This document shows positions 7,903-14,900 of a DNA stretch of 64,000 bases, piece by piece (positions within the stretch are counted from its first letter, which is position 1; the number at the start of each line of letters is the position of its first letter). The stretch comes from an uncultured Candidatus Saccharibacteria bacterium (GTDB taxonomy: Bacteria > Patescibacteriota > Saccharimonadia > Saccharimonadales > Saccharimonadaceae), in NCBI GenBank assembly GCA_946530965.1, contig CAMNAK010000001.1:468013-532012 (forward strand), written 5' to 3'. Both the position numbers and the translations under genes were made by a program. The notes beneath the pieces are model-generated. The model ran no database searches. It saw only the letters and a program-made list of their open reading frames with translations, and was not told the origin of the DNA.

Positions 7903-8847
7903 TTATTCTTCTTCCGAAATATCGGCAAGTTCGTCCGTTTCGGAAGATTCGCTTATTTTATCAGCCTCAATCGCCGAAGCACCAAGCATCCTTAGATGCG
8001 CCCTATAATCAGGTTCCGCTTCCTCGGAAGAAGTATTTAAAATCGCTCTTAAACCTTCGTCGTACTCTATCATTACTGGGCAGTGGTCCGAACCGAGCAC
8101 TTCGTCCAAGATATCCGCAGCTTTAATTCTCTCACGCAAAATTTCAGAAGCTAGGAAATAATCAATACGCCACCCAACATTATTCTGGCGAGCGCCCCCA
8201 CGATAAGACCACCAGGAATACTTTCTCTCTAGCGGATGAAACACCCTGTAAGTATCAATTAGACCCGAATTAAGATAATTCGTCATACCCTGTCGCTCTT
8301 CGTCCGTAAAGCCGGCATGACCAACATTCTGCTTTGGACGCGCCAAGTCAATTTCTTCGTGAGCGACATTAAAATCACCACAAATAATCACCGGCTTTGT
8401 CTGTTCGAGCGTCTTGATATATTCCAAAAGCGCTGGATCCCAAAGCTGCTCACGGTATTTCAAGCGCTCTAGTCCATCCTTCGCATTTGGGACATAGGTA
8501 TTAATTAGATAGAACTGTTCAAATTCCGCCGTTAGTACGCGGCCTTCAGTCCTCGCATCACCATAACTATCTTCCCAACCGGGATTATCATTCTGTTCAG
8601 AGAAAAATCCTTCACGCGTAGCAATAGGCTCAACACGAGTAAAAATCGCTGTACCAGAATAGCCGGCGCGCTCAGCCGAATTCCAAATCTCGATATAATC
8701 TGGCAGATCAACCTCGGCCTGGCCTTGTTTAGCCTTCGTTTCCTGGAGACACAGAATATCTGGATTATACTTTGCCAAGAAATCCTGCAAAGCACCTTTT
8801 TTCAAAACCGCTCTAAGACCATTCACATTCCAGGAAAAAATTTTCAT
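7903..8847 (-). CDS. xth: Exodeoxyribonuclease III / AP endonuclease
   Basis: Base-excision repair nuclease that cuts 5' to abasic sites. It carries the exonuclease-endonuclease-phosphatase motifs in order: KIFSWNVNGLRA, ILCLQETKA, GYSGTAIFTR, ICGDFNVAH, WRIDYFLAS and GSDHCPV. A ~55-residue acidic tail (EEAEPDY...SETDELADISEEE) goes beyond the usual end. The start MKIFSWN at 8847 is favoured over an upstream in-frame start because it matches the family. In addition, a -10 box TATAAT (8854-8859) lies exactly six bases upstream, implying a leaderless transcript. The promoter is back-to-back with the + strand cassette promoter at 8870. Confidence 0.95.
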   Translation of the reverse strand: MKIFSWNVNGLRAVLKKGALQDFLAKYNPDILCLQETKAKQGQAEVDLPDYIEIWNSAERAGYSGTAIFTRVEPIATREGFFSEQNDNPGWEDSYGDARTEGRVLTAEFEQFYLINTYVPNAKDGLERLKYREQLWDPALLEYIKTLEQTKPVIICGDFNVAHEEIDLARPKQNVGHAGFTDEERQGMTNYLNSGLIDTYRVFHPLERKYSWWSYRGGARQNNVGWRIDYFLASEILRERIKAADILDEVLGSDHCPVMIEYDEGLRAILNTSSEEAEPDYRAHLRMLGASAIEADKISESSETDELADISEEE

Positions 8848-8869
8848 ACCTTCATTATATCGCACAAGC

Positions 8870-8898
8870 TTGAGACTTAAGCGGAAATATACTACAAT
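8870..8898 (+). promoter_or_regulatory. Full promoter of orphan cassette
   Basis: TTGAGA (8870-8875), 17-base spacer, TACAAT (8893-8898); a GAAAGGAG ribosome site follows before the ATG at 8951. It diverges from the exonuclease III -10 box only 10 bases away. Confidence 0.8.
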
Positions 8899-8950
8899 AA
8901 CTCCCATCCATAAACAGACGCACTTTTCCAGATTAGAAAGGAGATAAACG

Positions 8951-9277
8951 ATGAAACCTAGAATCCATCATTTTCTCAAATCAGAAGCAAACATCCTTGA
9001 TACTTTCACTATCGTGAGCGATCAATACGGCCACACTGCCGGAATCTCGATTATCCTTCAGGATTTCGTAGAAGCCTACAAGAAAGGTAAACCCCTAAAA
9101 CCTCGCCATCATCTGCACAAAGAATACCCCTGCACGCTTCACGGAGTTGCGGGCAACTTCGAGTCAGACACACACGATTTTGGCACTATCCGCATGATTC
9201 AGGGCGCCTTAGACGAAGACGAAAACTTCTATATCCGCCTCGAAACCGAAAAGGATTTTTATCTGATCAAGTACTAA
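8951..9277 (+). CDS. Orphan cassette protein, 108 aa
   Basis: Small soluble protein rich in histidine (HHFLKS, PRHHLHKEY, TLHGVAG, DTHDF) with an acidic C-terminal half (GALDEDENFYIRLETEKDF). The His-rich character could mean metal binding, but no known motif is present. It has its own promoter, a GAAAGGAG ribosome site and a terminator nine bases past the stop, so it is a single-gene unit. No family recognised. Confidence 0.78.
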   Translation: MKPRIHHFLKSEANILDTFTIVSDQYGHTAGISIILQDFVEAYKKGKPLKPRHHLHKEYPCTLHGVAGNFESDTHDFGTIRMIQGALDEDENFYIRLETEKDFYLIKY

Positions 9278-9285
9278 TCTCGATG

Positions 9286-9313
9286 CTCCCGCACATCACG
9301 GCGGGAGTTTTTC
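9286..9313 (+). terminator. Terminator
   Basis: CTCCCGC / GCGGGAG plus five Ts. The -35 hexamer of the next promoter begins at 9314, so the units are packed end to end. Confidence 0.88.
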
Positions 9314-9341
9314 TTGACTTTTACCCAGATTATATTACAAT
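9314..9341 (+). promoter_or_regulatory. Full promoter of orphan cassette
   Basis: TTGACT (9314-9319), 16-base spacer, TACAAT (9336-9341). The leader can fold a GACCGG / CCGGTC hairpin just before the AAAGGA ribosome site. Confidence 0.75.
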
Positions 9342-9414
9342 TTTTAAATCGACCGGTTTAACCTCGTGCACCTTTATACTATCGTTCTTTCCTCCCGGTC
9401 AGAAAGGATACAAA

Positions 9415-9828
9415 ATGTCCAAGAGTTACTTTTTAATCGCTGGAGCCGTTATTGCTGGCGCCTGTGCTACCGCTGGATTAATCGCCATGCAGTACACAGA
9501 CAAACGCAAAGACCTTATTGATGAGCTGCTTGATCTTCGTGATGATCTCGAGCTCGACTGCGACATTATCAATAGCGCCACCAGCGACTCCCCCAAGGAA
9601 ATAACCACGCCTGAAGACAAAAAGTACAACGAAATCGTACAGGAAGGCATCCGCTTTACCAATGCGACCTTCCCGCTTCGCCAGAAGATTACAGAGCTAA
9701 CCCCCAAGCTTTCTAATCACCACCTCGAAGCATTTATCGATTCGTTCAAAACCACAATCGCTCATGCCGAGAGTACCATTATGGCAATCGACGTCGCCCG
9801 TGAAGACATGCAGGCATCTCATGCCTAG
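9415..9828 (+). CDS. Orphan cassette protein with N-terminal membrane helix, 137 aa
   Basis: One N-terminal membrane helix (FLIAGAVIAGACATAGLIAM, residues 5-24) is followed by a charged helical domain (KRKDLIDELLDLRDDLELDCD) and a second helical part ending FIDSFKTTIAHAESTIMAID. It is probably anchored in the membrane with the helical part on one side, and could be a small coiled-coil scaffold. The ATG at 9415 is chosen for its AAAGGA site; an earlier in-frame start (9283) would run through the promoter. The 5' leader (9376-9387) and the 3' untranslated region (9846-9857) hold a perfect 12-base inverted match. Function unknown. Confidence 0.78.
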   Translation: MSKSYFLIAGAVIAGACATAGLIAMQYTDKRKDLIDELLDLRDDLELDCDIINSATSDSPKEITTPEDKKYNEIVQEGIRFTNATFPLRQKITELTPKLSNHHLEAFIDSFKTTIAHAESTIMAIDVAREDMQASHA

Positions 9829-9861
9829 CCCCTAGCTTACCCACCGAACGATAGTATCAGT

Positions 9862-9888
9862 AAAGCCCCGTGATAAACGGGGCTTTTA
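9862..9888 (+). terminator. Terminator
   Basis: AAAGCCCCGT / ACGGGGCTTT followed by T. Confidence 0.88.
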
Positions 9889-9921
9889 TCTTGCCAAAAT
9901 ACATAATGCTATAATAAAGGT

Positions 9922-11412
9922 ATGAAACAATCGCCAAAACTCAAGCAAGCTATCGATATAGCCACCAAGGCTCACGAGGGCCAGCTTCGCAAGACTGGCG
10001 AACCTTATATTATCCATCCCCTCGCCGTCATGAAAATCCTTCAGGAATGGGGCATGGATGAAGATACTGTTATTGCTGGCGTTCTTCACGACACCGTCGA
10101 AGACACCGAGCTTACCCTCAAAGAAATCGAGGACACTTTTGGAAAAGATGTCGCTTTTCTTGTTAACGGCGTTACGAAACTCGGCAAAGCCCGCAAAGGC
10201 ATGCGCGATCTTGACGATTACCTTCCAGAAACCAGTAGCAACCTACTAAAGCTTCTTATTGCTACCGGCCAAGACGTTCGCGTCCTCATTATCAAACTTG
10301 CTGACCGCCTACACAACCTACGCACTCTATCCGCAATGCCGCCACAAAAGCAGCAAAAGATCGCCCGCGAATCACTCGAGGTCTTTGCTCCGCTTGCCGA
10401 CCGTCTCCAGATGGGTCACGTCCGTGTCGAGATCGAGGAAACCAGCTTCTACTACCTAGACAGGCTTCGCTACGACTTCCTCAAAAACCTCACCGCTGAG
10501 CGCCTCAAAGCTGCCGACAGTAAGTTAAAATCCGCAAAACAAGCCGTCGAAGACGCTCTCAAAAAAGAAGGCATCAAATACGAATGCGACGGCCGCATCA
10601 AATCCATCTATTCTTTGCACAAAAAACTTGCTAAATACAACCAGGACATCAACCGCATTTACGACCTTATCGCCCTTCGCTTTATCGTCGAAGATGTTAC
10701 AACCTGTTATCTAGTTCTAGGCATTATTCATTCGCTTTTCAAGCCAATGGATGGCCGCATCAAAGATTATATTGCTACACCAAAGTCCAACGGTTACCAA
10801 TCCCTCCATACTACCGTCATAACCCCAGAGCATCAGGTCGTAGAGTTCCAGATTCGTACCAAAGAAATGCACAACTTCGCCGAGCGCGGTCTTGCTGCCA
10901 CTTTCTTCTATAACGAACAAAAACTCACCAAAGATTACGCCGAAGGCAAAGCCAGCAAGCTCCCAACCAATCTTCTCTGGATTCGTGAGCTTCAGGAAGC
11001 CGCCGCCAAGCTATCCTCTGGCCAAGAAGTCGACACCAAGAAGCTCAAACTTAATCTTTTTGCCGACAAGATTTTCGTCTACACTCCACGCGGCGATATT
11101 ATCGATCTACCAAAAGGTTCCATGCCTCTAGATTTCGCCTATCGTCTCCATAGTGACATCGGCGCAAGTTGTACTGGCGCTATTGTAAACGGCAAAATGG
11201 TTAGCCTCAACACCAAGCTTAACCAAGGTGACATCGTCGAAATCGTCACCACCAAAAACCAAAAACCAAACCCAGGCTGGCTAGATAAAGTCTTCAGCAA
11301 ACACGCCCGACACAAACTACTGGCCCAGCTAAACTCAATCTTCCCGAATTTTAGTCCCCACAAAAAAGAATCCCCACAAAGCCAAGACACTAGCAAGAAA
11401 AAGAAATCCTAG
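9922..11412 (+). CDS. rel: RelA/SpoT-family (p)ppGpp synthetase/hydrolase, C-terminally short
   Basis: Makes and breaks the stringent-response alarmone. The N-terminal HD hydrolase domain shows VLHDTVEDTEL and KLADRLHNLRTL. The synthetase domain shows GRIKSIYSLHKKL, YDLIALRFIV, KSNGYQSLHTTV and VEFQIRTKEMH. A TGS domain follows (IFVYTPRGDIIDLPKGSMPLDFAYRLHSDIG). The protein stops after TGS at 496 residues; full-length Rel proteins (~700-750 aa) continue with helical, zinc-finger and ACT domains that sense the ribosome. Both active sites look intact. A -10 box TATAAT (9910-9915) lies six bases before the ATG, so the mRNA is probably leaderless. Confidence 0.95.
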   Translation: MKQSPKLKQAIDIATKAHEGQLRKTGEPYIIHPLAVMKILQEWGMDEDTVIAGVLHDTVEDTELTLKEIEDTFGKDVAFLVNGVTKLGKARKGMRDLDDYLPETSSNLLKLLIATGQDVRVLIIKLADRLHNLRTLSAMPPQKQQKIARESLEVFAPLADRLQMGHVRVEIEETSFYYLDRLRYDFLKNLTAERLKAADSKLKSAKQAVEDALKKEGIKYECDGRIKSIYSLHKKLAKYNQDINRIYDLIALRFIVEDVTTCYLVLGIIHSLFKPMDGRIKDYIATPKSNGYQSLHTTVITPEHQVVEFQIRTKEMHNFAERGLAATFFYNEQKLTKDYAEGKASKLPTNLLWIRELQEAAAKLSSGQEVDTKKLKLNLFADKIFVYTPRGDIIDLPKGSMPLDFAYRLHSDIGASCTGAIVNGKMVSLNTKLNQGDIVEIVTTKNQKPNPGWLDKVFSKHARHKLLAQLNSIFPNFSPHKKESPQSQDTSKKKKS

Positions 11413-11446
11413 TTTTTCATACCATTCTTTAGCCTCCGCAAAGATA

Positions 11447-11497
11447 TTGATTTTTGAGCGTTTTATGGTATAATAATAGAATCCGTTTTAAACGCTC
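11447..11497 (+). promoter_or_regulatory. Promoter with inverted repeat around the -10 box
   Basis: TTGATT (11447-11452), 16-base spacer, TATAAT (11469-11474). The inverted repeat GAGCGTTT (11456-11463) / AAACGCTC (11490-11497) brackets the -10 box, as an operator would. Confidence 0.65.
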
Positions 11498-11518
11498 GCA
11501 CCTTAAAGGAGGCAACTT

Positions 11519-11932
11519 ATGAAAAAACAAGTTTTACGCAATTGCGTCATTCTCACTATCGCTACTCTTGCGATACCGGCCCTGCTCTACGGAGTCTATG
11601 CCATCATTTGGCACTACTCCTTTACGCATCTAGTCACAAGAATGGCGCCACTCTCGATTTGCTGCGTGCTTTTCTTGGCAACAGCCAACCTGCTCGCTTA
11701 TTGCGACGTTCAGGATAGCACGAACAAGATCTACAACTACCTCATCAACGCCGTTACGCTTCTATATCCGTCTTTATCATTCGCGATGCATTCAAACATC
11801 GAAACATTGACAGATCAAAAAGTGATTTACGAGTACCAGGCTGCCCTGACGAACATCCTGGTCGGACTACTCTTTGCAGAAGCTGCAAGAAAAATCATCC
11901 TGCGATATGAGAAAAGCCACGAAACCGAATAA
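11519..11932 (+). CDS. Orphan cassette membrane protein, 137 aa
   Basis: Three or four hydrophobic segments (CVILTIATLAIPALLYGVYAII, LSICCVLFLATANLLAY, LINAVTLLYPSLSFAM, ALTNILVGLLFAEAA) and a charged C-terminus. It may be a small integral membrane protein. Strong AAAGGAGG ribosome site; promoter with a possible operator; terminator shared with the convergent adhesin gene. No family recognised. Confidence 0.78.
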   Translation: MKKQVLRNCVILTIATLAIPALLYGVYAIIWHYSFTHLVTRMAPLSICCVLFLATANLLAYCDVQDSTNKIYNYLINAVTLLYPSLSFAMHSNIETLTDQKVIYEYQAALTNILVGLLFAEAARKIILRYEKSHETE

Positions 11933-11945
11933 CAGCCCCAATGCA

Positions 11946-11975
11946 AAATCCCGCCTAGTCAAGGCGGGATTTTTA
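11946..11975. terminator. Bidirectional terminator
   Basis: AATCCCGCCT / AGGCGGGATT with T runs on both sides; serves the 11519 gene and the giant adhesin gene. Confidence 0.85.
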
Positions 11976-11992
11976 TAACTAGCGTCTAATGT

Positions 11993-14900
11993 CTAGCGTC
12001 GCCCAAAGAAGCGCTTAGAGACGAAGACTCCAGCACCTAGCAGTGCTACGGAAAGGCCAGCAATGCTACCAATGCCCAAGATTTTATTATCGCTTGTTTC
12101 TGGATTATCGAGTTCGTTCGTAATCTCGAAAGTTCCATCTTCTAGCTTCTTGATAGTCTTGTGGTAGTTAGGAATGTCAATCGATTCTGTTACCGAATAG
12201 CCCTGCTCACAATCAGATACATATAGATCTTTCCAGGTATATTCCCAAGTATCATCGCCATCAAGATTGTTTTCTTCGCTAAGTTTTACGGTATCAATTG
12301 TCTTGTCGCCGCAAAGAAGACTTGCCTCGATGTAACCCGGACGATCTTCCTTGCTGTCATTCTTCCATACCTTAATGACCTTAACGTCAGTCGTGTGACG
12401 GTTAGTGATTACAACCGTGCCATCTTCAAGCGTTTCAGTGCTTGTCTTATAATTTGGAACGTTTACACTTTCGCGTACCGAGTAACCCTGAGCACAATCT
12501 GAGACGAGTAGATTATCCCAAATGTATTCCCAAGTATTGTCGCCATCAACATTATTGGCCTCGCTTAGCTCGACTGTGTCAATGATAGTATTGCCACACA
12601 TCAAATCGGCCGTAATCGAACCTGGGCGGTCCTGAGCAGTATCACCTTCCCAGACCTTTATAACTTTCTGCGAAGTCAACTCGGTATTTACAATCGTATA
12701 ACCAGTGCTTGCCGTGTAGTCAACGCTCGTCTTCTCGAAGTTCTCGACAGTCGAAATTTCATCGACAATATATGCTCCGCCTTCGCAATTATCGTTCTTA
12801 ACATTGCGCTCAGCCCAAGTATAGCTCCAATTATTTGCTTCGCTTAAGAGCTGTTCATCAAGCTTGGTCTTATTGTTATTTAATTCACAGAATAGACCAA
12901 CCGTAACCGATTCTGGCAAAGCCGTGCTCTGTTTTTTGACCCATTCCTTCTTTACAGGAACATCTACAGTCTCGGCATTCGTAAAAGTATATTCGTTATT
13001 ACTACCAACACGTACGCTCGATGCAAACTCGCTACCTTCTGGCAAGACTTCCTTTACAGAATAGCCAGCTTCGCAAGCTGAAACATCTAGGTTATTCCAG
13101 CTTACTGCTGCCCAGTTGCTTGCCTTCGTGATGTATTGTGGTTGTTCTAGATCAGTCTCACCACAATATAGGCGAACTTCGACCTGCTCTGGAAGCTGAG
13201 TATCTTTAAGTGTTGCCCAATCCTTAGCAGCCGTAACGCTCGTATATTCTGGAGCATACTGGTTCGTAATATTGTAGCCATTTATCGTCTTCTCGTAGTA
13301 GGCAAACTCGACTTCGTCAACTGCATAGCTATATGCATTGCCGTTAGCATCATAGCGTGGATAGCCATCAAAGTTATAGTTCCACTTGCCAGAAGCATCG
13401 GCCGTTACTACCTGAGTATCTATAACTACATCGTTCTGGAGCAGATTAATCGTAACCTGTGTTGGGCGCTTCGAAACAGTCTGGGTGTTGCCGTAGTCGT
13501 CGGTATAAATCCAGGTCTTTTCGCCATCAATATCTACACCATCATAAGTATTCTTAATTGTGAAGCCTTCTGCCGCGGAGCCGCTAACGCCGCCAAAGAA
13601 GAAGTAATCATTATAGCGATCACCAACGGTAGATAGGATTGTCGAACCATCCGCTGCAACTTCGCGAACACCGTAGCTTTCGCAGTCGTCAACGCTTAGG
13701 TTGCTCCAGCCGCCCTGATAGTTTGGCCTATTCAAGCGAATTCGCTTATTGGCCACCTCGGAATCGGTTGCTTCGCACCATAGAGCGACAGTAACTGACC
13801 TTGGAAGCTCAACCTGCTTGCCAGAAGTTACAACCCAGTCCTTGCGTACAGACAAATCGGTATGTTCTGTATTGGTAATCGTGAAGCTACCATCACTGTT
13901 AGCAACAACAACGCTTTCAAAACCATCGAGCTCAGTATTTTCTGTCACATTGTAACCAGCAGTACACTCATCATACATAAATGGACCAAATAGGCCGTAA
14001 TAATCAAACCTCTTTTGTAGCGTAATCGTCTGGCGGAAATTATTAGCGTCATCTGTAGCGCCACAGTATAGGCTCACTTCGATTTCGTCAGGCGTATTAG
14101 TACCTTCGCTAATAGTCCAAGCCTTTTCAACAGGAATATAGATGATTTCCTTATTTGTGAGATCTACCGTAGAATCCACCAAAGAGTGATTAACTTCTTT
14201 GAAGTTATAAGCATACCTCAAATATTCTTCGACATCGTAATTGCTACATACGGAAGTCTTTAGATTCGTAAAATCATAGCTCCAACCATCAGCCTCAGTG
14301 ATAGTTACCGTATTGCCAATCGTAGTCGTATCGCCGCCGTCTTTACAGACAAGCTGTAGTTGCAAACTTGCGGGAGTCTGCGTCGTATCGCGCTTGCTCC
14401 AAGTCTTATGAACTTCAAGGTGAGTATATTCGGTATTTGTGATCGTGAAACCATCGTCGGCATTGCCATCAATCGTAGTTATAAAGCCTGGAATTTCAGT
14501 ATTTTCTACGACGAAGAATTCATATCTTTCTGACTCTACGCAACTTTCTGTCGTAAGTAGACCAAATTCACCTCTCCAGTCTTCACTCTTTTTTAGCGTG
14601 ATAGTTTCTACGGAGTATGGACCACAGAATAGGCTTACTTCTACTTCATCAGGCAAATCGTCGACAGAGCGACCACTATCCCAAACCTTCTCGACAGGAA
14701 TTGTAAACTCTTCATTGTTTTTGATAACTACCGTACCATCCTGCACCATCGTAACTGTTGCATTATACGAAGCACCCTGAGGGATAATTTCGCGAACAGT
14801 GTAACCATGGTGAGTATATGCAGTATGCTCACGAGCAGGACAATCCGAAGCCTTAAGACCCTTATAACCATCATAGAACCATGTACCATCTGGGCGCTGA

